The notes: a model not told the origin generated them from the letters alone. A DNA stretch of 18,853 bases from Candidatus Bathyarchaeota archaeon BA1 (GCA_001399805.1 LIHJ01000033.1:16130-34982), one strand, 5' to 3'; positions 1-7,782 are shown, counted from the stretch's first letter. Made by a program: numbers and translations.

Positions 1-286
1 CCCCGCCGTACCGAGCGACCTTCTCCTTCATCCTCTCGCTGAAAACGCCAAAAACCGGGACGATAACCTTGTCACCGGGATTTACAATGTTGCCGACCGC
101 GCAATCAACCCCGCCGGTGCCTGAGGATGTTAACGCGAAGACATCACTCTTAGTTCGAAAAACATATCTCAGATTCTCCACTATGCTGTCGTAAAGGGCC
201 TGAAACGCTGGCCCCCTATGGTTTATTATAGGCTTCACCATCGCCCGCATAACCCGATCGGGGACATTGGTTGGACCTGGCAGCAT
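1..286 (-). CDS. Class V pyridoxal-phosphate aminotransferase (serine/alanine-glyoxylate type), N-terminal part only
   Basis: The reverse strand reads MLPGPTNVPDRVMRAM, then INHRGPAFQALYDSI, then a Ser-Ser-Gly-Thr-Gly stretch and NPGDKVIVPVFGVFSERM. These are the hallmarks of the N-terminus of the alanine/serine-glyoxylate aminotransferase family (PGPTNVP start, NHRGPAF, SGTG phosphate-binding loop). The frame is open to the window edge, so only about 95 residues are present and the catalytic lysine lies outside. ATG at 286 gives the usual start just before the PGPTNVP motif and has a GGAGAGGAG site about 9 bases upstream. TTG at 310 and GTG at 319 are in-frame alternatives. It is transcribed divergently from the DUF62 gene. 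The exact amino acid and keto-acid substrates cannot be told from this fragment. Confidence 0.85.
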   Translation of the reverse strand, partial: MLPGPTNVPDRVMRAMVKPIINHRGPAFQALYDSIVENLRYVFRTKSDVFALTSSGTGGVDCAVGNIVNPGDKVIVPVFGVFSERMKEKVARYGG

Positions 287-356
287 GACGAGGCATCTCC
301 TCTCCTTCAAGCACGGCACCCCACCAGAAGTTATGGGTTAAAAGCATTAAGCCACC

Positions 357-368
357 TATTTATTAAAT
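357..368 (+). promoter_or_regulatory. TATA-like promoter element for the DUF62 gene
   Basis: An A/T-only box (TATTTATTAAAT) sits where transcription would begin near 387-390, just ahead of a GGGGATC ribosome site and the ATG at 402. This spacing is why 402 is preferred to the in-frame ATG at 372, which would lie upstream of the predicted transcript start. Predicted from spacing only. Confidence 0.4.
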
Positions 369-401
369 CTTATGGAAAACACCCTTAAACAGGGGATCAC
401 C

Positions 402-1208
402 ATGCCAATCATAACGCTGCTCTCCGATTTTGGGTTAAGAGACCCCTACGTGGCAGAGATGAAAGCGGTAATACTCTCCATCTGCCCCGAGGCTTATATT
501 GTAGACATAAGCCATGAAATCCAAAAGTTCAACATCCGCATGGGAGCCTTTGTCCTTGCCTCTGCTACGCCATACTTTCCTTCGGGCACGATTCATGTGG
601 CGGTCGTGGATCCCGGGGTTGGAACAAAGCGACGCTCTCTGGTTGTTGAAACGAAGCGCTGCCTCTATGTGGGACCGGATAATGGTCTTCTCATGTTGTC
701 TGCTCAAAGGGATGAAATACTTCATGTCCACAACATTAGAAACCAGCGATACATGCTTCCTCGGGTCTCTAGGACCTTCCATGGGAGGGACATCTTTGCC
801 CCAGCGGCCGCATATTTGGCAAGAGGGCATCCTCCCTCGGAATTTGGTCCAGAAATTTATGATCACCTGATTCCCAAGTTCGCGAAGCCCCATTTTAGAG
901 AGGGCAAGTTATTCGGAGAGGTTATGCACATAGATGACTTTGGCAACATCATTAGCAACATTTCCATGAAGGAACTCGAAAAGGTGGGTGTGCATGAGGG
1001 CTATCCTCTTCATGTTAAGCTCGGGGGCAGGGCTTTAGAGCTGAGGCTTTGCTCGGCTTATGGCGAAGTTCCGGTCAAAACACCGCTGGCGATCGTTGGT
1101 AGCCACGATTTTCTTGAGGTCTCCGTAAATCAGGGGAATGCCTCCAAGGCATTTAGGGTAAAAACTGGGGCTCTCATCCGCATCTCGCTCCCTTCGGCTC
1201 GTCCCTAA
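402..1208 (+). CDS. S-adenosyl-L-methionine hydroxide adenosyltransferase (DUF62 family)
   Basis: A 268-residue enzyme of the DUF62 (SAM_HAT) family, which hydrolyses S-adenosylmethionine to adenosine and methionine; it is related to the SAM-dependent fluorinase/chlorinase but uses water or hydroxide. Visible family motifs: TLLSDFGLRDPYVAEMK at the N-terminus, VVDPGVGTKRRSLVVE with the Asp and Arg of the catalytic Asp-Arg-His set, YVGPDNGLL, FHGRDIFAPAA with the His, and IDDFGNIISNI opening the C-terminal barrel. Length is typical. The start at 402 has a GGGGATC site 4-5 bases upstream and places the conserved SDFG close to the N-terminus as in homologs; ATG 372 would add ten unconserved residues. 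The presenilin-like gene follows 60 bases later on the same strand. The cellular purpose of SAM hydrolysis is not established for this family. Confidence 0.92.
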   Translation: MPIITLLSDFGLRDPYVAEMKAVILSICPEAYIVDISHEIQKFNIRMGAFVLASATPYFPSGTIHVAVVDPGVGTKRRSLVVETKRCLYVGPDNGLLMLSAQRDEILHVHNIRNQRYMLPRVSRTFHGRDIFAPAAAYLARGHPPSEFGPEIYDHLIPKFAKPHFREGKLFGEVMHIDDFGNIISNISMKELEKVGVHEGYPLHVKLGGRALELRLCSAYGEVPVKTPLAIVGSHDFLEVSVNQGNASKAFRVKTGALIRISLPSARP

Positions 1209-1268
1209 ACGTTGGGCTTTTCCCACTGACCGCAAAGTAAATTTCCATCGGTTAGCATATATGAGGGT

Positions 1269-2075
1269 ATGGTATTTGATGTTTCGCTCCCCTTAGCGCT
1301 TTTTCTGATCACGTTGGCCATCCTCTTTCTTTACGCCAAGTACGAGGGGAGGATTCGATCCCTTCTTGGTGGGAAGGAACTCCGCCTCCGGGACGTGATC
1401 CTTCTGGTGGTGGCGATGGGCTTGATGGTGACGATCATAGTGTTTATTCCTCAGGTGGCGATTTTGGTGTTTTTCTTAAGTGCATACTCTCTGGTCTTGT
1501 TCTTGTTTACGTATTTGATCTCACAAAAATGGTACTTAGGGATCATATCCCCAGCCCTATTCATCTCCCTTTACCTCTTGTTTCGAGAAACGGATGCGTG
1601 GAACATATACCTGCTGAACCTCTTTGCCGTGGTCTTCGCCATCTTCGTCTCCATTTATCTGGGCAGTCTATTCACGTGGAAAACCACAGCTGCCTTCGTC
1701 ACCCTGCTAACTCTGATGGACATCATTCATGTTTTTGGTACGAAGTTTATGCCGGCTTCTGCTGAAAAGGCGATCGGATTACAGTTGCCTATGATGATTG
1801 TTCTATCAACCTTTCCATCAGAGGGTCGAATAATGCTTGGGTTAGGCGACATCTTTCTCTTTGGGCTTCTCGCCATCCAAACCACACAAAGGTATGGGAG
1901 AAAGTTCGGACTCACGTCCGTCATGGTGATGACCGTGGTCTTCCTACTGCTTGAAACAGTTTTACTCAACTTTGCCTTTGGGTATTTTCCCGCCACGGTT
2001 ATGGTTATCTGTGGCTGGTTAGCTGCGCTAGGAATTAGATATCTATACGAGTCGCTAGTGTTTAAAAGTGGATGA
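1269..2075 (+). CDS. Presenilin/signal-peptide-peptidase-like intramembrane aspartyl protease (A22 family)
   Basis: A 268-residue, very hydrophobic protein with about nine membrane segments. The two catalytic aspartates of GxGD proteases are visible: Asp151 in LTLMDIIHVF (the YD-type motif, with Met in place of Tyr) and Asp194 in MLGLGDIFLFG (the GLGD motif). The third landmark, the PAL sequence, appears as Pro-Ala-Thr at 241-243 (FGYFPATVMV), a conservative variant. Family members cut membrane-embedded substrates such as signal-peptide remnants. The GLGD context and length match archaeal presenilin homologs. The start at 1269 follows a GAGGGT site at very short spacing. A T-rich stretch at about 2142-2152 may end the transcript. 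Substrates cannot be predicted. Confidence 0.87.
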   Translation: MVFDVSLPLALFLITLAILFLYAKYEGRIRSLLGGKELRLRDVILLVVAMGLMVTIIVFIPQVAILVFFLSAYSLVLFLFTYLISQKWYLGIISPALFISLYLLFRETDAWNIYLLNLFAVVFAIFVSIYLGSLFTWKTTAAFVTLLTLMDIIHVFGTKFMPASAEKAIGLQLPMMIVLSTFPSEGRIMLGLGDIFLFGLLAIQTTQRYGRKFGLTSVMVMTVVFLLLETVLLNFAFGYFPATVMVICGWLAALGIRYLYESLVFKSG

Positions 2076-2163
2076 GACTGGTGAAGAGCCCTTGTCAGAG
2101 GAGAGAGATAAGCGCAGAGAAGACGGGTATAGCCATAAGATTTATTTTATCTAAATTTTGGCA

Positions 2164-2382
2164 TCATCTTGCTATTTTTCTGCGCACGTATCTTAATGCT
2201 TCCTCGACGCCTTTTATGCTTTCATCCACTTTCGGGAGTATTCTCCAGTCATAGTAGGCATACTTGTGAAGATAAAGGAATGCGTCGTCTCCTGCTTCTA
2301 TCAACTCCTTCTCACCGAGCTTATATAGGGTTTCCACTCTGTCTGCATGAGATTCTGGTTCTGGAAATCCCCGCTTCTGCAT
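2164..2382 (-). CDS. Small conserved-looking helical protein, function unknown
   Basis: A 72-residue ORF, rich in Glu, Lys and Arg, that reads like a soluble helical protein (for example ADRVETLYKLGEKELIEAG and VEEALRYVRRKIAR). It has coherent charge periodicity and aromatic residues (YLHKYAYYDWR), unlike the out-of-frame ORFs on the plus strand. Start ATG 2382 has only a weak upstream GGGGAA. A TATA-like sequence at 2449-2460 reads on this strand and would give a leader of about 45 bases. It lies downstream of nadM on the same strand, separated by about 175 bases. I do not recognise the family. Confidence 0.55.
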   Translation of the reverse strand: MQKRGFPEPESHADRVETLYKLGEKELIEAGDDAFLYLHKYAYYDWRILPKVDESIKGVEEALRYVRRKIAR

Positions 2383-2448
2383 TACTCAAATGTTCCCCAA
2401 CAGCCACCATTGTTAACACCATACTTCACGGATAAATTGACTAAAACC

Positions 2449-2460
2449 ACCTTTATATAA
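2449..2460. promoter_or_regulatory. Near-palindromic TATA box (CCTTTATATAAC)
   Basis: A textbook archaeal TATA sequence that can be read on either strand. On the minus strand it could serve the 72-residue gene. On the plus strand it would start a transcript near 2480 that carries a strong GAGGAGAG site at 2501-2508 but only a 16-codon GTG ORF (2510-2560) before meeting the convergent nadM end. Which direction is used cannot be told. Confidence 0.3.
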
Positions 2461-2556
2461 CTTCCATAGCGTTTTGTAGCATTCTTTCCAACATTGTTTA
2501 GAGGAGAGGGTGGAGAGCCTAACGACCCGTCCTGCATCCAGCTTCTACATCTTCGC

Positions 2557-3084
2557 TTAAGTAATTTTATCGGTCTTAGCTAAGTCTCGCAGTCTCTCCA
2601 CGCCGCCAACTTCCTTAATGAACTGCGCTACGCACTTTGGAACGAGCTCCTCCCAATCCTCACCATTCATGATTCTTTTTCGTATCTCGGTGGCGGAGTA
2701 GACCTCCCGCTCGTGGAAGGGCACGGGCTCAACCTTGAAGCCAGCCTCAATGAACAGTCGGCGTGTGAGGGGCTCATTAGTGTAGACTATGTCAAATTTT
2801 GGGGTGTATCCCACCACTTGGGCTACCCAGATCATGTGGATGTGAACGTCTGGCACAGGAACGATCCAACATCGTGATGTTGGGATCCCCTCCTCCTTTA
2901 GGGCCTCTCGAATCATGGTGATGCGCTCGCCCACGGTGAATGGATTCTCCATCCTATGGCTGTATTGTGAGCTACCGACAACGATCACCAGCTCGTCAAC
3001 CTTCTCTAGCATGTCCTTTATTGCCCCCATGTGCCCATTATGAAGGGGCTGGAACCTTCCCACAAAAACCCCGCGCCTCACCAT
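2557..3084 (-). CDS. nadM: Nicotinamide-nucleotide adenylyltransferase (archaeal NadM type)
   Basis: A 175-residue enzyme that joins nicotinamide (or nicotinate) mononucleotide to ATP, giving NAD and pyrophosphate. The nucleotidyltransferase signature GRFQPLHNGHMGAI with the HxGH motif is at residues 9-22, and the second ATP-binding motif (ISSTxIR class) is seen as YSATEIRKRI near residue 140. NPFTVGERITMIREAL is also typical of the archaeal family. The frame is open upstream to 3195, but ATG 3084 is chosen because it gives the family N-terminus (MVRRGVFVGRF) and follows a GGGGGAAGAGG site. It lies 20 bases after the end of the ogt-like gene, probably in one transcript. nadC, another NAD-pathway gene, is 5 kb away. 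Confidence 0.96.
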   Translation of the reverse strand: MVRRGVFVGRFQPLHNGHMGAIKDMLEKVDELVIVVGSSQYSHRMENPFTVGERITMIREALKEEGIPTSRCWIVPVPDVHIHMIWVAQVVGYTPKFDIVYTNEPLTRRLFIEAGFKVEPVPFHEREVYSATEIRKRIMNGEDWEELVPKCVAQFIKEVGGVERLRDLAKTDKIT

Positions 3085-3103
3085 GCCTCTTCCCCCATCA
3101 TGA

Positions 3104-3681
3104 CTATGTGCATACCACGCACATGAACTTAATTCTTGCTTTGTCCTCAGCTTTCCAAATGCATTCGACGGGATACAAAGGCAAGATTTTTCCACATACT
3201 CTCAGCCCCACAAGTTCTCTATACCCCTTATCCTCCTTTTGAAGAAGCTCCCGCTTAATTTTTTCACCCAGCCCATACCCGCCGATGCTGAAATCCGCGC
3301 ACCACTCGGTGGCATGGGATTAGCAATGGAAATGGATTCGCCGCCATAACACGCCCCACAACTCTCGGGCTACCGCCCACAGTGTTGGCTATAGCGCCAT
3401 AGGGGGTTACATATCCAATCGGTATCCTAGCTACGCATTGGAGCACCCTTCGAGTGGAAATGGACAGACGGCCCATCGCCATTTTAAAACCGAGAGAAGT
3501 ACTCTTTCCATCAAAGACTGTTTTTAGGACTTTTAGTAACTCTATGGAAATTAGGTTTGGTTCCAATAAACGACGTAGGGCATCACTCACCAAGCGAAAA
3601 TGATGTTGCGAAAACTTTTTCCTCTTCTAACGCGGCGCCATACCACAATCCATCCATTAATTGATGGTGAATATAGATCAT
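3104..3681 (-). pseudogene. ogt: Methylated-DNA-protein cysteine methyltransferase, broken by two frameshifts
   Basis: Three consecutive reading frames on the minus strand together give one O6-alkylguanine-DNA alkyltransferase of about 190 residues. Frame one starts at ATG 3681 (or 3657) and gives MDGLWYGAALEEEKVFATSF, stopping at a TGA near 3585. Frame two gives DALRRLLEPNLIS, the core RIPIGYVTPYGAIANTV and the active site IPCHRVVR, with the acceptor cysteine. Frame three continues with DFSIGGYGLGEKIKRELL, the usual C-terminus of the family, ending at TAG 3104. Both breaks have the same sense (one extra base, or two missing), one near 3580-3592 and one near 3290-3300. The protein would repair alkylated guanine by transferring the alkyl group to its own cysteine. 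It is upstream of nadM on the same strand. It may be a real pseudogene or two assembly indels. Confidence 0.85.
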
Positions 3682-3780
3682 GTAAAAACCCCAGGTCGAA
3701 GGTGATTGTTGCTCTGTTAACTTTGGGGTTTGGGCTTAAATACTTGTTTACTACATTCTCAAATCCACGGTGACGTCATA

Positions 3781-4161
3781 ATGATTTGCAAATACTGCCA
3801 GCTGATCCACTCCATCAATGAGCATTATCCATTGCGGGTAGCAACGCTAAACCTAAACAGCGACTATCCCAGATGTGAATGGCACTGGAGATTTGTATGT
3901 AGTATCTGTGGAAGACCGAGACACTTCAATGGAATAACATGGTGTGAAAAAACTCGAACATTTATATGCTTATCCTGCGGAAGGGACCATAGAGTGGTTC
4001 GACGCGGATTCTGGAACTGGGAATACTACTATGTGATAGGATGCGAAACCTGCGGAAAAAGGCATCCGGCATTAGACAGACTGGAGTTTCTAGGCAAACA
4101 TCCGTGGCAATTGCATCTAGGCATGCTGAAGAATCGTGTCGAGTTTGAGCACCGAAGTTGA
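3781..4161 (+). pseudogene. Zinc-ribbon N-terminal part of a broken methyltransferase gene
   Basis: A 126-residue cysteine-rich frame with paired CxxC motifs: CKYC at the N-terminus, CSIC, CLSC and CETC, plus a tryptophan-rich stretch (WNWEYYY). These pairs would bind zinc. ATG 3781 is preferred to the upstream TTG 3730: a GGTGA site lies six bases before it, and a TATA-like TTAAATA at 3736-3742 would start transcription near 3765. The frame ends at TGA 4159-4161 exactly where a second frame, carrying the methyltransferase domain, becomes open (from 4130). I read the two as one original protein split by a frameshift at about 4130-4160, because the order zinc ribbon then methyltransferase and the direct continuity look like one polypeptide. 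If they were two genes they would overlap by about 25 bases. Confidence 0.65.
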
Positions 4162-5019
4162 CTTGCCTACGTTTTCATCCACATATGTTCCTCTAGAAGA
4201 AAGCAGAGTCACAGAGGAACAGATTTCGCAAGCTTGGGACAAGGCTGCAGATAAATGGAACAGCAAATATACTGAGCACGGAGACATCAACAGATAGTTC
4301 GTTATAGACCCAGTCATCTTTCGTATGTTAGATTCTGTAAATGGACTTAGGGTTCTGGACGCAGGTTGTGGGAATGGCTATCTCTGCCGATTGCTGGCTA
4401 AGAGGGGCGCCAAAGTCACAGGTATAGACATATCAAGGAGGTATATAGAGATAGCCAAGAAGCGGGAGGAGGAATCACCACTCGGAGTAGATTACCATGT
4501 GGGTAGCGTATGTAATCTCGTCATGTTCCCTGACGAAGGTTTCGATGCAGTTGTTTCAAACATGGTCCTCATGGATGTGCATGACTTGGATAAGGCGATG
4601 AAGGAGTTTCACAGGGTTTTAAAGAGCGAGGGGAGGCTGGTTTTCTCCATCATGCATCCCTGTTTCTCAAGTGCCCCTGTCCACGGTTGGGTGAGGAAGC
4701 CTGCTGACAGTGACCGAAAGGAGGACTGGCTCTTCTGGAAGGTGGACCGATACTTCGATCGCAGCGTGGAGATCTGGCAGTACTTTGACCACCCTCCCCT
4801 CCCCTCTTTAGCTTCCACAGACCCCTCTCAGACTACATTAAGGTGCTCCTGAACAGTGGCTTCATCCTCACCGACCTTAAGGAGCCCGTCCCATCCAAAA
4901 GGGCAATGGAAGAGCATGTTCGGGAGTTTGCAGATGAGTATGACCGAATCCCATGGTTTCTGATCATCGGGGCAACAAAATCCGATGCACAGCTGAAGAC
5001 TTTTAAGGGTCAAGATTAA
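4136..5019 (+). pseudogene. Class I SAM-dependent methyltransferase domain, broken by an in-frame TAG and a frameshift
   Basis: The frame from about 4136 reads ISQAWDKAADKWNSKY, meets an in-frame TAG at 4295-4297, and continues without shift through FVIDPVIFRMLDSV into motif I VLDAGCGNGYLCRLLAKRGA, then VTGIDISRRYIEIA, FDAVVSNMVLMDV and LVFSIMHPCFSS. These are the SAM-binding and post-I motifs of a methyltransferase of the Methyltransf_11/25 type. The frame ends at 4852, but a frame one base back continues from the C-rich repeat near 4800 with FSFHRPLSDYIKVLL to IPWFLIIGATKSD and TAA 5017-5019. The lesions are therefore the TAG, a one-base loss in CCCTCCCCTCCCCTC, and the upstream frameshift joining it to the zinc-ribbon part. 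The only start after the TAG is ATG 4325, which would lack the N-terminal helix. The methyl acceptor is unknown. Confidence 0.8.
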
Positions 5020-5020
5020 G

Positions 5021-5029
5021 TTTAATAAT
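5021..5029 (+). promoter_or_regulatory. TATA-like box for the proteasome beta gene
   Basis: TTTAATAAT starts two bases after the methyltransferase stop. Usual archaeal spacing puts transcription near 5048-5052, downstream of ATG 5043 and upstream of the GGGAGGA site at 5054-5060. This favours TTG 5067 as the true start of the beta subunit. Confidence 0.4.
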
Positions 5030-5066
5030 CTCGCAACACATAATGCATCCAACGGGAGGATTCGGA

Positions 5067-5681
5067 TTGTCTGATCAACCACCACAGTACCTCCTTGTCC
5101 CAGGCGCCACCACACTGGGCTTGGTCTGCTCCGAGGGCGTGATCCTGGCATCCGAGAAAAGGGTTTCCTATGGCTACCTAGTTGTCAGCAGGGTTGGGAA
5201 GAAGGTCTTTAAGATCACCGACAGGATCGGCGCGGCGTGCGCGGGATTGGTCTCCGACATGCAGATCCTGGTGCGTGAGGTGGAAGCCTACGCCAACCTC
5301 TTCAAGCTGGATGCTGGGAGACCCATCCCCGTGAAATCTGCCGCCAAGGTGATGTCCAACCTCCTCTTCAGCCGAAGGCTGGTTCCCCTTATCACCCAAA
5401 CGATTGTGGGTGGGATAGATGAGGGGGGCGCCTCCCTATATGTGCTGGACATACTTGGATCGGTTATACCGGATAAATACGCCGTGGTGGGCTCTGGAGC
5501 TGAGATCGCAGTTGGGGTCTTGGAGGAGGGATATAAGGAGAACATGCTCATTGATGAGGCGAAGGGGCTTGTGGTTAGAGCCATAAAATCAGCGGTGAGC
5601 CGAGACGTGATGAGCGGCGACGGTGTGGACTTCCTCATCATCACCGGCAAGGGGATTCAGGAGGAGTCCATAAAGTTTTGA
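5067..5681 (+). CDS. psmB: 20S proteasome beta subunit, PsmB1-like, alanine at the Thr1 position
   Basis: Beta-type proteasome subunit forming the inner rings of the 20S core. The family start of the mature chain is usually Gly then Thr-Thr-Thr-Val-Gly; here it reads PGATTLGLVCSEGVILASEK, so Ala occupies the Thr1 nucleophile position. Counting from that Ala as 1, position 17 is Glu (as in the Thermoplasma beta subunit) and position 33 is Lys (VGKKVFKI), so the rest of the active-site frame is kept. Later motifs are GGIDEGGASLYVLD, VGSGAEIAVGVLE and SRDVMSGDGVDFLIITG. This resembles the second, non-self-processing beta subunit of Thermoproteota, which pairs with an active beta. TTG 5067 is chosen because GGGAGGA lies six bases upstream; ATG 5043 is in frame but has no ribosome site and probably precedes the transcript start. 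Confidence 0.9.
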   Translation: MSDQPPQYLLVPGATTLGLVCSEGVILASEKRVSYGYLVVSRVGKKVFKITDRIGAACAGLVSDMQILVREVEAYANLFKLDAGRPIPVKSAAKVMSNLLFSRRLVPLITQTIVGGIDEGGASLYVLDILGSVIPDKYAVVGSGAEIAVGVLEEGYKENMLIDEAKGLVVRAIKSAVSRDVMSGDGVDFLIITGKGIQEESIKF

Positions 5682-5785
5682 TTGAGATCGAGAGGACAAC
5701 CCCACTTTATCAGGACCCCAACACATGGAAGTGACTCTCTCGATAAGGATAATAGGCTCAACTCAGAAGCTTAATAGCGGTTAGG

Positions 5786-5794
5786 CTTATACTA
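5786..5794 (+). promoter_or_regulatory. TATA-like box for the AMMECR1 gene
   Basis: CTTATACTA lies 25-33 bases before ATG 5819, predicting a very short leader that would carry the GAGGC site at about 5805-5809. It is the only convincing promoter-like sequence in the 137-base gap after the proteasome gene. Confidence 0.35.
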
Positions 5795-5818
5795 TCCATA
5801 AGTTAGAGGCGAACTCAT

Positions 5819-6445
5819 ATGTCATTTCAACTAACCCACGAAGATGGGGTTTTCCTTGTGAGGCTTGCACGGAAGGCGGTGGAGGAGCACCTCAAAACCG
5901 GGAAAGTGATAGACATGCCCAAAGATACATCGCCGAGGCTTATGGAGCACTGCGGGGTTTTCGTCACATTAAACAGCATTAGGCAGGGAAGAAAGGAGCT
6001 GAGGGGATGCATCGGTTTCCCATACCCAACCAATCCCTTAGCGCAGGCCGTGATCGAGTCAGCCATCAACTCAGCAACACAAGACCCTCGTTTCTACCCA
6101 ATCTCCTTAAAGGAGCTTGACCAAATCGTATTTGAGGTGAGCGTGCTCACCCCACCCCAACTGGTTGAGGCCGAGAAGCCCACAGATTACCCCTCAAAAA
6201 TCAAAGTGGGACAGGACGGGCTGATCGTTGAGAGGGGCTACTACAAGGGTCTCCTCTTGCCACAGGTGCCCATCGAATGGGATTGGAACGAAGAGGAGTT
6301 TCTCACCCAATGCTGCATGAAAGCCGGCTTGTCGCCGGACAGCTGGCTACTTAAGGGAACCAAAATCCATAAGTTTCACGCCATCATCTTTGAAGAGAAA
6401 TCCCCGAAAGGTGAAGTGGAACTTAAGGAACTCCAGGGGAAGTAG
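5819..6445 (+). CDS. AMMECR1-domain protein
   Basis: A 208-residue AMMECR1 family protein, full length for archaeal members. The invariant LRGCIG motif is present in [13 protein letters not shown] (about residues 58-70), followed by [50 protein letters not shown] and the C-terminal KFHAIIFEE. The family is conserved in archaea, bacteria and eukaryotes; its biochemical activity is not established, although conservation of LRGCIG suggests a catalytic or binding role. It starts at ATG 5819 behind a GAGGC site and ends four bases before the glycosyltransferase start at 6450, so the two are probably co-transcribed and translationally linked. Confidence 0.95.
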   Translation: MSFQLTHEDGVFLVRLARKAVEEHLKTGKVIDMPKDTSPRLMEHCGVFVTLNSIRQGRKELRGCIGFPYPTNPLAQAVIESAINSATQDPRFYPISLKELDQIVFEVSVLTPPQLVEAEKPTDYPSKIKVGQDGLIVERGYYKGLLLPQVPIEWDWNEEEFLTQCCMKAGLSPDSWLLKGTKIHKFHAIIFEEKSPKGEVELKELQGK

Positions 6446-6449
6446 GCTC

Positions 6450-7658
6450 ATGCGGGTCCAGCTCTCCCCATGTGGAATAGGCTTAGGCCACGTGGGCCGC
6501 TGCATCCCCATAGCCAAGAAACTGAAGGAAAGGGGAGCCCAAGTCCTATTTTCCACCTATAGAGATGGAGTGAGATATGCAAAGCAGGAGGGATTTTCGG
6601 TAGTAGAGACCCCACCGATTGGATTCATGGTCAAACCCGACGGAACGGTGGATTTTAGGCAGACCATGGTGAACCCAGGTCCATTCTTCGCTTCCCTCAC
6701 CCTACTCAAACAGGTGGACGCTGAAATTCAAATCATGAAAGCCTTTGAGCCCGACATTGTGGTCTCAGATACACGAATCTCACCTTTGATGGCTGCAAAA
6801 CTATTGGGGATACCCGAGGTTTGCATCCTCAACCAATTTCAGATCATCGTCCCCAGGCGAAGAAGATACCTGAGACTCGCAAGGCTGGCAGACGCTGGCG
6901 CCCTCGCTCTCATTGGAAAGATCTGGACCGCCGGGATACATGTCTTGATCCCCGATTTCCCTCCACCTTACACCCTTTCGATCGGAAATTTACGAATCCC
7001 AAGCTCATATCAAAAACGTGTAAAGCTCATTGGACCCGTGTTGCCCACGTATCCCGATGAGTTGCCAAGCCAAAACGAGGTCCGAAAGAGGCTTGGCCTG
7101 CGGAAGGATGAGCCCGTTATCTTTGCACCCATCAGTGGACCAGCGGAGGAGCGGGCCTACTTCACGGGTGTGCTTCGGAAAATCTTTAGAGAGTTTCCAT
7201 ACCATTATCAGATCGTTATGTCACTTGGCTATCCCAACTCTTCAACCGAACCCATCCAAGATGGGAACCTAACCGTCTATAAGTGGATGCTAAATCGCTT
7301 TGAATACCTGAAGGCTTGTGACATCGTGGTTGCTAGGGCAGGTCACGGAACCCTGACACAATCCATCTGCTATGGAAAGCCCATGATCCTCGTGCCCACA
7401 CCAAGCCACACCGAACAACTTAATAACGCAAGAAAGGCGGCTGAACTGGGCATCGCTGAGGTAATCGAGCAGGACCACCTCAATAAACAAACGCTTCTCA
7501 CAGCTGTTCGAAAATTTTTGGGGGCTAATCAATTCCAAGAGAGGATAAAACAAATTCAGGAGGACATCCTGAAGTTAAATGGCTTAGAAGCCGCCATCCA
7601 AACAATAATGATGGTGGCGGAGGGAGGGATTAGCAACGTTTCTTCCAAGAAGGTTTGA
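6450..7658 (+). CDS. GT-B fold glycosyltransferase, MurG/UDP-glycosyltransferase-like
   Basis: A 402-residue two-domain glycosyltransferase. The N-terminal Rossmann half opens with a glycine-rich acceptor-side loop (CGIGLGHVGRCIPIAKKL) as in MurG-like and MGT enzymes. The C-terminal half carries the nucleotide-sugar binding region: GPVLPTYPDELP, FAPISGPAEERAYF, then ARAGHGTLTQSICYGKPMIL and VPTPSHTEQLNNARKAAELG, which corresponds to the conserved (H/G)GG-T-E and PxxxEQ elements of GT28/GT1 enzymes. It likely moves a sugar from a nucleotide donor to a lipid or protein acceptor at the inner membrane face, but no membrane segment is obvious. ATG 6450 is chosen over upstream 6390 because it gives the standard N-terminus, follows an AGGGGAAG site and avoids overlap with the AMMECR1 gene. 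Donor and acceptor are unknown. Confidence 0.87.
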   Translation: MRVQLSPCGIGLGHVGRCIPIAKKLKERGAQVLFSTYRDGVRYAKQEGFSVVETPPIGFMVKPDGTVDFRQTMVNPGPFFASLTLLKQVDAEIQIMKAFEPDIVVSDTRISPLMAAKLLGIPEVCILNQFQIIVPRRRRYLRLARLADAGALALIGKIWTAGIHVLIPDFPPPYTLSIGNLRIPSSYQKRVKLIGPVLPTYPDELPSQNEVRKRLGLRKDEPVIFAPISGPAEERAYFTGVLRKIFREFPYHYQIVMSLGYPNSSTEPIQDGNLTVYKWMLNRFEYLKACDIVVARAGHGTLTQSICYGKPMILVPTPSHTEQLNNARKAAELGIAEVIEQDHLNKQTLLTAVRKFLGANQFQERIKQIQEDILKLNGLEAAIQTIMMVAEGGISNVSSKKV

Positions 7659-7782
7659 CGGGTATTTTGAGATTGCTGGCAAACTTGGGGAAAACGGCCG
7701 AGCTGTAGGAGGAAAGTTAAAACAGGTTACAAGAAGTATATGGATAAATGGGTAAGTGAGGGATAACACCTTAGCGCGCGCG

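Noticed and set aside
2072..2254. A plus-strand 60-residue ORF overlapping the presenilin stop as ATGA
   Set aside because: Composition is not protein-like beyond the overlap, and most of it is antisense to the better 72-residue minus-strand gene.
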